This document shows positions 54,226-64,000 of a DNA stretch of 64,000 nucleotides, piece by piece (the stretch's first letter is position 1; every line of letters starts with the position of its first letter). The notes below the pieces were generated by a model. That model did no database searches. It had not been told where the DNA came from and saw only the letters and a program-made list of their open reading frames with translations. Position numbers and translations under genes: made by a program. Source of the DNA: Rhizobium sp. NLR16a. Lineage in GTDB: Bacteria; Pseudomonadota; Alphaproteobacteria; Rhizobiales; Rhizobiaceae. Where the stretch lies: the NCBI RefSeq assembly GCF_017948245.1, contig NZ_CP072865.1:3869501-3933500 (forward strand), read 5' to 3'.

Positions 54226-55185
54226 CTAATAGCCGGCGTCGCGATCGATCACGAACTGCAGCGGCTCGCCGCGCTCAAAACGGGCGATCTGCATCTCGAC
54301 ATGGCGGAACAGCGCGTTCTCTTCGGAGACCGCCGCGTCATGCGGGGTGATGAAGACATTCTCCAATTCCCACAACGGGCTGTCGGTGGCGAGCGGCTCC
54401 ACTTCGAAAACGTCGAGAGAAGCGCCGCCGAGGATCCCCTCCCTGACCGCCGAGACGATGTCGCTCTCGATCTGGCTCTTGCCGCGGCCGGCATTGATGA
54501 AGACAGGCTGCCCGAGCGCACCGTCGCGGCGGAGCTTCTTAAATAGCCCGCTATCATAGAAGCCGGTCGTCTCAGGCGTCAGCGGCAAGAGGCCGACCAG
54601 AATGTCGGTCTTGGCGAGGAACCGGTCCAGTTCGCCCGCGTCGAAGGTCTCGACGCCCTCGATTGTTTTGCGGGTGCGCGACCAGCCGATGACGTTGAAA
54701 CCCATCACTTTCAGCTTGGCGACCGCATCCTGGCCCAGAATGCCGAGCCCCATGACGCCGACGGTCACCTCCGCCGATTCCGGCGCGATCAACTTGGCCC
54801 ATTCGCGCCGCCGCTGCTTGATGTCATGGGCATATTGCCCCCGCAGATGCATCAGGCACTGCATGACGACCCATTCGCTCATGCGGGTTGTCAGGCTGCG
54901 GTCGACGAAACGGACGATCGGAATGTCGGGCAGACCGGCCATGCCGATGATGTGATCGACACCGGCGCCGCCCGAGAAGATGACCTTGAGGTTTGGCGCC
55001 CGGCTGAAAAGATCGGCATCCGGCCTCCAGAGAAGAGCATACTCGACGGCACGCAGATCATGCGCGGCATCAGCCGGATCGGCGAGATTGATGCAGCCGC
55101 GATCGGCAAAAGCCGTCTTCAGCGCATTGGCAATGCCTTCGGGGTTGAATTTGAGATCGACGAGAACGGGAGAAAGTGCGGACAT
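54226..55185 (-). CDS. D-2-hydroxyacid dehydrogenase, GhrA-like
   Basis: This 319-residue enzyme has the split Rossmann layout of glyoxylate/hydroxypyruvate reductase A: GVMGLGILGQDAVAKLK (NAD(P) loop), the catalytic Arg in INAGRGKSQ, Glu in DVFEVEPL and His in VFITPHDAA. Such enzymes reduce glyoxylate or hydroxypyruvate. The substrate cannot be distinguished from sequence. It lies just downstream of the yejF gene on the same strand, with nine bases between them, so it may be co-transcribed with the transporter. Confidence 0.88.
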   Translation of the reverse strand: MSALSPVLVDLKFNPEGIANALKTAFADRGCINLADPADAAHDLRAVEYALLWRPDADLFSRAPNLKVIFSGGAGVDHIIGMAGLPDIPIVRFVDRSLTTRMSEWVVMQCLMHLRGQYAHDIKQRRREWAKLIAPESAEVTVGVMGLGILGQDAVAKLKVMGFNVIGWSRTRKTIEGVETFDAGELDRFLAKTDILVGLLPLTPETTGFYDSGLFKKLRRDGALGQPVFINAGRGKSQIESDIVSAVREGILGGASLDVFEVEPLATDSPLWELENVFITPHDAAVSEENALFRHVEMQIARFERGEPLQFVIDRDAGY

Positions 55186-55194
55186 GATCTTCTT

Positions 55195-56828
<1,634 letters not shown>

Positions 56829-56832
<4 letters not shown>

Positions 56833-57977
56833 TGAAAGGTCTTCCTCGGGTCGAAGGCGTCGCGCACGGCTTCGCCGATGAAGATCAATAGGGAAAGCAT
56901 GATCGACATGGCGAAGAAGGCCGTCAGCCCCAGCCAGGGCGCCTGCAGGTTGGTCTTGCCCTGCGCGATCATTTCGCCGAGCGAAGGGGAGCCGGGCGGC
57001 ATGCCGAAGCCGAGGAAATCGAGCGAGGTCAGCGTCGTGATCGAGCCGGAGAGGATGAAGGGCAGGAAGGTGAGTGTTGCCACCATGGCGTTCGGCAGCA
57101 GGTGGCGCCACATGATGGTGCGGTTGTTGACGCCGAGCGCGCGAGCGGCGCGGACATATTCGAAATTGCGGGCGCGCAGGAATTCGGCTCGCACCACGCC
57201 GACGAAGCTGACCCAGGAGAAGAGCAGCATGATGCCGAGCAGCACGAAGAAGCCGGGCGGCAGGATCGCGGCGATGATCAGCAGGATGTAGAGCACCGGC
57301 ATCGACGACCAGATCTCGATGAAGCGCTGCAGCAGGAGATCGGTCAAGCCGCCGAAATAGCCCTGCACCGCCCCTGCCGTGACGCCGATGATTGCCGAGC
57401 AGATGGTCAGCGCCAGGCCGAACAGCACCGATATGCGAAAGCCATAGATGACACGCGCCAGCACATCGCGCGCCTGGTCATCAGTGCCGAGCCAGTTGAG
57501 ATTGCCAAGCGTGCAGCCGGGATCATTCACCCCTTGCGGATAGCCGGAGCAACGCTCCTCTTTCGTCATCAGCCAGAAGGGCGCGGTTGGCGCCGAATGC
57601 GGAATGTTCGAGTTGACCGAGCGGTAGGAATAGCGGATCGGCGGCCAGATCATCCAGCCATTGGCGTTGATCTCGTCCGATATCACCGAGGAGCGGTAGT
57701 CGGTTTCGGCGAGGAAGCCGCCGAATTTCTCCTCGGGATAGTCGATCAGCACGGGAAACAGGATTTCGCCCTTGTAGGAGGCGATGATCGGCCGGTCGTT
57801 GGCGAGGAACTCGGCAAAGAGGCTGAGCAAGAACAGCAGCAGGAACAGCCACAGCGACCAGTAGCCGCGGCCGTTCGCCCGGAAATTCTGCCAGCGACGG
57901 ATGTTGGTCGGCGACAGCAGGCCCTTGCGCGGCGGCTTGACCGGGGTTGCCGTGGCGGGATTTGCGGCGGCGTCCAT
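56829..57977 (-). CDS. yejE: YejE permease
   Basis: This 382-residue permease has a long N-terminal cytoplasmic segment, a first membrane helix, a large periplasmic loop containing RYSYRSVNSNIPHSAPTAPFW, LGTDDQARDVLARVIYG and the EAA loop LRARNFEYVRAARALGVNNRTIMWRHLLPN. It partners with YejB. ATG 57977 overlaps the yejB stop by one base. Confidence 0.94.
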
Positions 57978-59065
57978 CAGACATCCCTCCGCTCAAAATC
58001 GATGCGCGGATCGATCCAGGTGTAGATCAGGTCGGAAATCAGGCTGACGAAGAGACCGAGCAGCGAGAAGATATAGAGTGTCGCGAAGACGATCGGATAA
58101 TCCCGGTTGACCACCGAGAGATAGCCGAGGCGGCCGAGGCCATCGAGCGAAAAGATGTTCTCGATCAGCAGCGAGCCGGTGAAGAAGGCGGATATGAAGG
58201 CGCCGGGAAAACCGGCGATGATGATCAGCATGGCGTTGCGGAACACATGGCCGTAGAGCACCTGCCGGTCATTCAGACCCTTGGCGCGGGCGGTGACGAC
58301 ATATTGCTTCTTGATCTCCTCGATGAAGGAATTCTTGGTCAAGAGCGTCGTGGTGGCGAAGGCGGCTAGCGAAAGCGAGATCAGCGGCAAAGTGAGGTGC
58401 CAGAAATAGTCGAGCGGCTTCTGCCACCAGGCGAGCTCACCGAAATTGTCGGAAACGAGGCCGCGCAGCGGGAACCAGTCGTAGAAGGAGCCGCCGGCGA
58501 AAAGCACGATCAGCAGGATGCCGAAGAGAAAGCTCGGAACGGCATAACCGATAACGATGACGCCCGAGGTCCAGACGTCGAAGGTCGACCCGTCCTTGAC
58601 CGCCTTGCGGATGCCGAGCGGGATGGAGATCGCATAGGAGAAGATCAGGATCCAGATGCCGAGCGAAATCGACACCGGCAGCTTCTCCTTGATGAGGTCG
58701 AGCACGGAGGTGTTGCGGAAGAAACTCTCGCCGAAATCGAAGCGGATGTAATTCCACATCATCTCGCCAAAGCGCGTCAGCGGCGGCTTGTCAAAGCCGA
58801 ACTGTTTTTCGAGCTTGGCGATCAGCTCCGGATCGAGCCCCTGAGCGCCGCGATATTTCGAACCTTCGTCGCTGCCGCCGCCACCGAGGAGATCGCCGCC
58901 GCCGGACAGGCGCTGATCGGCGCTGTCGGCCTGGCCGGTCAGCTGGGCAATCACCTGCTCGACCGGGCCGCCGGGTGCAAATTGAACAACGATGAAGGAA
59001 ATTGCCATGATGCCGACAATGGTCGGAATCATCAAAAGCAGGCGGCGAATGACATAGGCACCCAT
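57977..59065 (-). CDS. yejB: YejB permease
   Basis: This 362-residue permease has an N-terminal helix ([30 protein letters not shown]), the YejB-type insert after residue 60 ([14 protein letters not shown], Gly/Ser-rich), [13 protein letters not shown], and the EAA loop [26 protein letters not shown]. It forms the membrane channel with YejE. ATG 59065 is clear. A 150-base gap separates it from yejA. Confidence 0.95.
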   Translation of the reverse strand: MGAYVIRRLLLMIPTIVGIMAISFIVVQFAPGGPVEQVIAQLTGQADSADQRLSGGGDLLGGGGSDEGSKYRGAQGLDPELIAKLEKQFGFDKPPLTRFGEMMWNYIRFDFGESFFRNTSVLDLIKEKLPVSISLGIWILIFSYAISIPLGIRKAVKDGSTFDVWTSGVIVIGYAVPSFLFGILLIVLFAGGSFYDWFPLRGLVSDNFGELAWWQKPLDYFWHLTLPLISLSLAAFATTTLLTKNSFIEEIKKQYVVTARAKGLNDRQVLYGHVFRNAMLIIIAGFPGAFISAFFTGSLLIENIFSLDGLGRLGYLSVVNRDYPIVFATLYIFSLLGLFVSLISDLIYTWIDPRIDFERRDV

Positions 59066-59215
59066 CAGCCTTCAGCCTCCGGGAAAGTATTTCTTGTCTG
59101 CACGCCGTTCAGTCCAATGCCGCTCAAGCCGCCAGCCTTCCCTTGCCGGCCCCGCCGGCTTGTCGTGATTCGCTCGTGCCATTTGGAGCCCAGGGCCCCG
59201 CTAATGCAAGCCCGC

Positions 59216-61048
59216 TCATTTTGCCGAGGTCGACCACCAGGCATCGGGGAAACCAAGGCTGTAGGCCGGAAATTCGGCAGGATGCGTGACTGTGTTCCAA
59301 TAGGCGATATTAACGGTATCGCGGTAGAACAGCGGGATAACATAGTGATTTGCCAGCAAGACCCGGTCCATTGCCTTGATCGCAGCGACCTGTTCATCGC
59401 GGTTCGGCGCGAAGATAATCATGCGGATGAGCTCATCGACGGCTGGGTTGGCAATGCCGGCGTAGTTGCGAGAACCCTGCTGGTTGACCGAGCCGGATCC
59501 CCAGTAGTCGGCTTGCTCGTTGCCCGGATTCATTGTCTCCGCCCAGACATTCCAGATCATGTCGAAGTCAAAGCTGCGTTCGCGGTTGACAGCTTGCGAA
59601 GCGTCGACTGTCCGAACTCGCGCATCTATGCCGATTTTCTTGAGATTGCTGGCATAAGGCACTGCCCAGCGCTCCAACATGGGGCTCGACAATAATATCT
59701 CGAAACTCATTGGCTGGCCGGTCTTGGTATTGACCATGCGACTGCCCTTCAGCTCCCAACCGGCTTCTTTCAGAAGAGCAATCGCCTTTCGGAGGTTGTC
59801 GCGGCTCTTCTGCGGATCGCCGCCAACAGGATTGGTGTACGGCGTCGTGAAGACCTCGGGCGGAACCTTGTCCTTCAGGCCTTGCAGAATTTCCAGCTCC
59901 CGCCCCTGCGGCAGACCGGAGGAGGCGAGCTCGGTATTCCAGAAATAGCTGTCGATGCGCTTGTAACTGTTAAAGGCAACGGTGCGGTTCAACTCCTCGA
60001 AATCGAGGCCGTAGTTCAGCGCCTCGCGGACCCTTATATCCTTGAAGTGGTCACGCCGCATATTCGGCACAAGAGCCTGCAGAATGCCGGTGGAGCGCAG
60101 AGGATTTGCAACCTCTTCCTTCTTGACGCGTCCTTCCTTCACTGCAGGAAAATCGTATCCCGTCGCCCAGCGGGCAGCCGTTGTCTCCTGCCAATAGTCG
60201 CTATTGCCGGCGCGAAAGGCTTCGAACTCAACATCGCGGTCACCGAAATAGGTGTAGATGACATTGCGGAAATTGTTCTGGCCGACATTCACATTGAGAT
60301 TCTTGCCCCAGTAATCGTCACGCAGTTCATAACGGATGGTTGCGCCGGGCGAGAAAGAAGCAATCTTGTAAGGCCCGGACCCCATTACGGGCTCCAGCGT
60401 CGTTTTGGTAATGTCACGCGGCTTGCCATCCGCTCCGGGTGCTTCCCACCAATGTTTCGGCACAATCATTAACTGGCCGAGAATGTTGGGCAATTCGCGG
60501 TTGTTCTTCTCATCAAAGGTGAAGGTCACATCCCGATCGCCGGTCTTTTCCGCTTTGACGACGTGATGGTAGTAGTTCCCGGCGACGGGGTTCAATTCCT
60601 TAGTCTTGTCCAGGCTGAAAATGACGTCTTCCGGAGTTACCGGCTGACCGTCCGCCCATTTCGCCTCTTTGCGCAGGCGGAAGGTCGCGCTGGAAACGTC
60701 AGAAGGAAAGGAAAGTCCTTCGGCAAGCAGGCCGTAGGAGACAAGGAGCTCGTCATCGGCGGGCTTCATCAAGGTGTCGTACACGAGCGTCAGGCCGACC
60801 GCCGTCTGTCCCTTGGCAAGCAGCGGGTTGAAGGTGTCGAAGGCGCCACTTGCGGAAAGGCGCAGATCCCCGCCCTTGGGAGCATCGGGATTGACGTAAT
60901 CGAAATGCGCAAAGCCCGGCTTGTATTTCATTTCGCTGATGACCGAGCTTCCGATCTGAAACGGCTGCTCTTCACCCATTGCCGTCAATGGCATCAAAAC
61001 ACCAGCAAGTGCCAGAATAACACCGATTTTCGACCACGATGCCGTCAT
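59216..61048 (-). CDS. yejA: YejA-type periplasmic peptide-binding protein
   Basis: This 610-residue family-5 binding protein has a signal peptide (MTASWSKIGVILALAGVLMPLTAMG) and motifs FAHFDYVNPDAPKGGDLRLSASGAFDTFNPLL, VTPEDVIFSLDKTKELNP, VMGSGPYKIASFSPGATIRYELRDDYWG and NPGNEQADYWGSGSVNQQGSRNYAGI. YejA binds oligopeptide-like ligands. ATG 61048 has AGGGGAA at better spacing than the ATG at 61054. Its base composition looks more AT-rich than its yejB/E/F partners. Confidence 0.93.
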   Translation of the reverse strand: MTASWSKIGVILALAGVLMPLTAMGEEQPFQIGSSVISEMKYKPGFAHFDYVNPDAPKGGDLRLSASGAFDTFNPLLAKGQTAVGLTLVYDTLMKPADDELLVSYGLLAEGLSFPSDVSSATFRLRKEAKWADGQPVTPEDVIFSLDKTKELNPVAGNYYHHVVKAEKTGDRDVTFTFDEKNNRELPNILGQLMIVPKHWWEAPGADGKPRDITKTTLEPVMGSGPYKIASFSPGATIRYELRDDYWGKNLNVNVGQNNFRNVIYTYFGDRDVEFEAFRAGNSDYWQETTAARWATGYDFPAVKEGRVKKEEVANPLRSTGILQALVPNMRRDHFKDIRVREALNYGLDFEELNRTVAFNSYKRIDSYFWNTELASSGLPQGRELEILQGLKDKVPPEVFTTPYTNPVGGDPQKSRDNLRKAIALLKEAGWELKGSRMVNTKTGQPMSFEILLSSPMLERWAVPYASNLKKIGIDARVRTVDASQAVNRERSFDFDMIWNVWAETMNPGNEQADYWGSGSVNQQGSRNYAGIANPAVDELIRMIIFAPNRDEQVAAIKAMDRVLLANHYVIPLFYRDTVNIAYWNTVTHPAEFPAYSLGFPDAWWSTSAK

Positions 61049-61294
61049 TCCCATTTCCCCTGAATATTGCGGATTCGACAATACGAGAAATAGGGGCGAA
61101 AAACAGGAGAGAGTTTGGTTTTTGCCGAGCTCGCGGAATTTTGAGCTTTTCTGTCAAAGGGCAGCTGCGGTGATGCTGCGGCGATCCGTCGCCGGCTCCT
61201 CCTGCGCCGCTCCGCCAAATCATCGATTCACCAAAATTGCTTTTCACGATAGATTCGAGTGCAAATCACTTCGGCATCGACGTAAGGGAACAGC

Positions 61295-62368
61295 ATGGCT
61301 TTCGGCTCCGCCCAGGCTTTCAGGACTTTTGGCAAATTGACGCTTGCCGGCGCAATCGGGGCAAGCCTTGCCGCCGGCGACGTCGGCGCAGAGCAGAAAA
61401 CGCCAAGCCCGGGCAGCGCCAAGGCGCTATTCGCAGGCGCCAGCCTGCCGACGCAGGGGCCGGCGCAGCCGATCGGCTTCTATGCAAAGGGCTGCATGAC
61501 CGGCGCGGTGGCGCTGCCGACCGACGGGCCGACTTGGCAGGCAATGCGGCTTTCACGCAACCGCCGCTGGGGCAACCCGGCGATGATTGCGCTTCTGGAA
61601 CGGTTTTCGCAGGATGCGGTCAAATATGCCGGCTGGCCGGGCATCCTGGTCGGCGATGTCGCGCAGCCGCGCGGCGGGCCGATGCTCAACGGCCATTCCT
61701 CACATCAGATCGGCCTTGATGCCGATATCTGGTTCACCCCGATGCCGGCGCGCCGCATGACGGCTGAGGAGCGCGAGGACCTGCCCTTCACCAGCATGCT
61801 GCAGAAGGACAAGTTCCTCACCGTCGACCCGAAGGTGTGGACGGAATCGCGGGCGCGGCTTTTGGTGCTGGCGGCGAGCTATCCCGAAGTGGAGCGCATC
61901 TTCGTCAATCCGGCGATCAAGAAGAAGATGTGCGACACCTGGACCGGCGACCGCACCAACCTTGGTAAGCTGCGGCCGATATACGGCCATGACTCGCATT
62001 TCCACATCCGCATCAAATGCCCGCCCGGTGCTGCCGGATGCACGCCGCAAGCTCCCGTCGCCTCAGGAGACGGCTGCGACAAGTCGCTCGCTTATTGGTT
62101 CACCCCGGCGCCTTGGGCACCGCCCAAACCGCCCAAACCCGGCGCCAAGCCCCCGAAGCCGCCGCGTGAGATGATGATCACCGACCTGCCGAAGGCCTGC
62201 TCTGCCGTGCTCGATGCCGCTTCTGTCGCTTCGATGCAGGCCGCCACCTATGGCGGGCCTTCCGCCGTAAGCGCGTTCGCCGCCGCTCCGGCAGCCGCGC
62301 CGGCTGATGATGACGAGGGGTTGCCGGATGTCGGCCCGGTTCCGAACGACAAGCCGGCGATCCAATGA
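61295..62368 (+). CDS. mepA: Penicillin-insensitive murein endopeptidase
   Basis: This 357-residue periplasmic enzyme has a signal-like N-terminus and the MepA zinc site: His137 and Asp144 in NGHSSHQIGLDADIW and the later His in GHDSHFHIRIKCP, with paired cysteines. MepA cuts the D-Ala-mDAP cross-bridge of peptidoglycan and is important in cell-wall remodelling. The C-terminus beyond residue 250 is a Pro/Lys/Ala-rich tail (KPPKPGAKPPKPP) not needed for catalysis. ATG 61295 follows AAGGGAA. Confidence 0.94.
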   Translation: MAFGSAQAFRTFGKLTLAGAIGASLAAGDVGAEQKTPSPGSAKALFAGASLPTQGPAQPIGFYAKGCMTGAVALPTDGPTWQAMRLSRNRRWGNPAMIALLERFSQDAVKYAGWPGILVGDVAQPRGGPMLNGHSSHQIGLDADIWFTPMPARRMTAEEREDLPFTSMLQKDKFLTVDPKVWTESRARLLVLAASYPEVERIFVNPAIKKKMCDTWTGDRTNLGKLRPIYGHDSHFHIRIKCPPGAAGCTPQAPVASGDGCDKSLAYWFTPAPWAPPKPPKPGAKPPKPPREMMITDLPKACSAVLDAASVASMQAATYGGPSAVSAFAAAPAAAPADDDEGLPDVGPVPNDKPAIQ

Positions 62369-62454
62369 ATGGGCGGACGCGTTGTCTTTCAAATCGCAAA
62401 TTCTTGGTATAAAGCGATCAAATCGATTGAATTGTTGGGGCGGAGATTCCTTTC

Positions 62455-62835
62455 ATGGCCGGCAGCAAGTGCCTTGCGCTGATCGCGCATGACCAGAAGA
62501 AGGACGACATGGCGGCTTTCGCCCGCGCCAATCAGGACCTTCTCTCGCGCTGGAAGATCGTCGCGACAGGTACCACCGGCGGTCGCGTGCTCGACGCCGC
62601 TCCCGGTCTCGACGTCACCAGACTGAAAAGCGGGCCGCTCGGCGGCGACCAGCAGATCGGCGCGCTGATCTCGACCGGCGAAGTCGACGCGCTGATTTTC
62701 TTCGTCGACCCGCTGACACCGATGCCGCATGATGTCGACGTGAAGGCGCTGATGCGGCTGGCGATTGTCTACGACATTCCGATGGCGCTCAACCACGCGA
62801 CCGCTATAAAGCTCCTTCCCACACTCGAAGCCTGA
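62455..62835 (+). CDS. mgsA: Methylglyoxal synthase
   Basis: This 126-residue enzyme converts dihydroxyacetone phosphate to methylglyoxal. It shows [11 protein letters not shown] at the start, [24 protein letters not shown], the catalytic Asp in FFVDPL and the [13 protein letters not shown] segment, ending soon after NHATA. It is about 25 residues shorter at the C-terminus than the E. coli enzyme (152 residues). ATG 62455 follows GGCGGAG. It is 17 bases before glk, suggesting an operon of glucose entry and methylglyoxal bypass. Confidence 0.95.
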   Translation: MAGSKCLALIAHDQKKDDMAAFARANQDLLSRWKIVATGTTGGRVLDAAPGLDVTRLKSGPLGGDQQIGALISTGEVDALIFFVDPLTPMPHDVDVKALMRLAIVYDIPMALNHATAIKLLPTLEA

Positions 62836-62852
62836 TCAGCACGGAACCGGCC

Positions 62853-63878
62853 ATGCCCAAATCCAATCACAGCACCGCTCCGCTTCCCTTCCCGATCCTG
62901 ATCGGCGATATTGGCGGCACCAATGCCCGCTTCTCCATCCTGACCGACGCCTATGCCGAACCGAAGCAGTTTCCGAACGTGCGCACGGCGGATTTCGCCA
63001 CGATTGACGAAGCGATCCAAAAGGGCGTGCGCGACAAGACAGCGGTGCAGCCGCGCTCGGCGATCCTCGCCGTCGCCGGCCCGATCAACGACGACGAGAT
63101 CCCCCTGACCAATTGCGACTGGGTGGTGCGGCCAAAGACGATGATCGAGGGCCTCGGCATCGAGGACGTGCTCGTCGTCAACGATTTCGAGGCGCAGGCG
63201 CTGGCGATTGCCGCCCTGTCTGATGAAAACCGCGAACGTATCGGCAGCGCCACCGGCGACATGGTCGCCTCGCGCGTCGTGCTCGGACCCGGCACCGGCC
63301 TCGGCGTCGGCGGACTCGTGCATGCCCAGCATACTTGGATTCCGGTTCCCGGCGAAGGCGGCCATGTCGATCTCGGGCCGCGCAGCAAGCGCGACTATGA
63401 AATCTTTCCGCATATCGAGACGATCGAAGGTCGTATTTCGGCCGAACAGATCCTCTGCGGACGCGGCCTCGTCAATCTCTACAACGCCATCTGCGTGGTC
63501 GACGGGAGCCAGCCGACGATGAAGGATCCGGCCGAGATCACCTCGCATGCGCTTGCCGGCAGCGATAAGACCGCCGTCGAGACCGTTTCGCTGTTTGCCA
63601 CCTATCTCGGCCGCGTGGCCGGCGACATGGCGATGGTGTTCATGGCGCGTGGCGGCGTCTACCTCTCCGGCGGCATCTCGCAGAAGATCCTCCCGGCGCT
63701 GAAGAAACCGGAATTCCGGCAGGCTTTCGAGGACAAGGCGCCACATAGTGCGCTGCTTCGCACCATCCCGACCTATGTGGTGACGCATCCGCTGGCGGCG
63801 CTCGCCGGGCTTTCGTCCTATGCGCGGATGCCGGCCAATTTCGGCGTATCGACGGAAGGCCGCCGCTGGCGGCGCTGA
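62853..63878 (+). CDS. glk: Glucokinase
   Basis: This 341-residue kinase has the ROK-independent bacterial glucokinase pattern: [14 protein letters not shown] (phosphate-1), [39 protein letters not shown], and the catalytic region [20 protein letters not shown]. It phosphorylates glucose to glucose 6-phosphate. ATG 62853 is 17 bases after mgsA. A strong hairpin follows its stop. Confidence 0.96.
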   Translation: MPKSNHSTAPLPFPILIGDIGGTNARFSILTDAYAEPKQFPNVRTADFATIDEAIQKGVRDKTAVQPRSAILAVAGPINDDEIPLTNCDWVVRPKTMIEGLGIEDVLVVNDFEAQALAIAALSDENRERIGSATGDMVASRVVLGPGTGLGVGGLVHAQHTWIPVPGEGGHVDLGPRSKRDYEIFPHIETIEGRISAEQILCGRGLVNLYNAICVVDGSQPTMKDPAEITSHALAGSDKTAVETVSLFATYLGRVAGDMAMVFMARGGVYLSGGISQKILPALKKPEFRQAFEDKAPHSALLRTIPTYVVTHPLAALAGLSSYARMPANFGVSTEGRRWRR

Positions 63879-63884
63879 GCCCAG

Positions 63885-63907
63885 GGCGCGTCCCTCCGGG
63901 ACGCGCC
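63885..63907. terminator. GC-rich hairpin between glk and the convergent gene
   Basis: GGCGCGTCCC (63885-63894) pairs exactly with GGGACGCGCC (63898-63907) around a 3-base loop. There is no T-run on either side, so it may be a bidirectional transcription block rather than a classical terminator. Confidence 0.45.
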
Positions 63908-63912
63908 GCGGT

Positions 63913-64000
63913 CTAGCCAAACCAGTCCCAACTCTTTATAGAGCCGGCCAAAGTGCGCGCCACATTCACGACGCGCTCAGTCTCGGACAGGAAGCTTGAT
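63913..64000 (-). CDS. C-terminal end of an unidentified minus-strand protein (start outside window)
   Basis: Read on the minus strand from base 64000, an open frame gives 28 residues (SSFLSETERVVNVARTLAGS..., ending IKSWDWFG) and stops at TAG (63915-63913). It ends six bases beyond the glk hairpin, in convergent orientation, which supports a real gene end. The tail is too short to identify. Confidence 0.45.
   Translation of the reverse strand, partial: SSFLSETERVVNVARTLAGSIKSWDWFG

Overview
The window looks like chromosomal DNA of a fast-growing rhizobium (Rhizobium leguminosarum/etli group or a close relative in the Rhizobiaceae). This rests on the high G+C coding style, small rhizobial families (DUF982, BA14K-like), a Tad/Cpa pilus locus of alphaproteobacterial layout, and a short palindromic repeat of a kind I remember from Rhizobium intergenic regions. 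It is inference from gene content; no database search was run. Nearly all genes are intact. I see no phage, insertion sequence, CRISPR array or rRNA operon.

Layout. 1-6.8 kb: the end of tenA, lepA, a ccdAB toxin-antitoxin pair split by a hairpin repeat, small enzymes (GFA-type zinc protein, hexapeptide acetyltransferase, class I amidotransferase, SelW-like protein), tRNA-Leu(CAG) and small hypotheticals. 6.8-12 kb: a polysaccharide locus with a Wzz/GumC-like protein facing a GH5 hydrolase, an ExoQ/O-antigen-ligase-like membrane protein and an ExoZ-like acyltransferase, but no glycosyltransferase. 12.3-16.2 kb: purU and a 975-residue fusion of an APH-type kinase, a degenerate M23-like domain and a class III aminotransferase. 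16.2-17.0 kb: a palindrome-rich small-protein locus closed by a terminator. 17-25.9 kb: a peptide or murein-peptide set (P1 peptidase, dipeptide-type ABC binding protein and two permeases without an ATPase, amidase, NlpC/P60 endopeptidase, MarR regulator, M17 aminopeptidase).

26-38.6 kb: a Tad (Flp) pilus locus. tadD and a small plus-strand arm (a lone pilus-assembly N-domain protein and two TadE-like pseudopilins) flank a long minus-strand run pilA-cpaA-cpaB-cpaC-cpaD-cpaE-cpaF-tadB-tadC. A perfect CtrA-type TTAA-N7-TTAA site precedes cpaB, and an intrinsic terminator follows pilA.

38.7-50.3 kb: nucleoside uptake and salvage. deoB-add-upp lie on the plus strand. On the minus strand a BmpA-type binding protein, ATPase and two permeases run into cdd, purine nucleoside phosphorylase, deoC and deoA. 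Together they would import nucleosides, deaminate and phosphorolyse them, and return bases to nucleotides and deoxyribose to central metabolism. 50.6-55 kb: tRNA-Ser(GGA), small hypotheticals, pncB and a GhrA-like reductase. 55-61 kb: a yejABEF peptide ABC transporter. 61-64 kb: mepA, mgsA-glk and the end of an unidentified minus-strand gene.

Least conventional signals: the palindrome-rich leader at 16.47-16.70 kb with its micro-ORF; the three-domain kinase/aminotransferase fusion; the ccdAB pair whose toxin ribosome-binding site lies in a repeat hairpin; and the putative murein-peptide module lacking its own ATPase.
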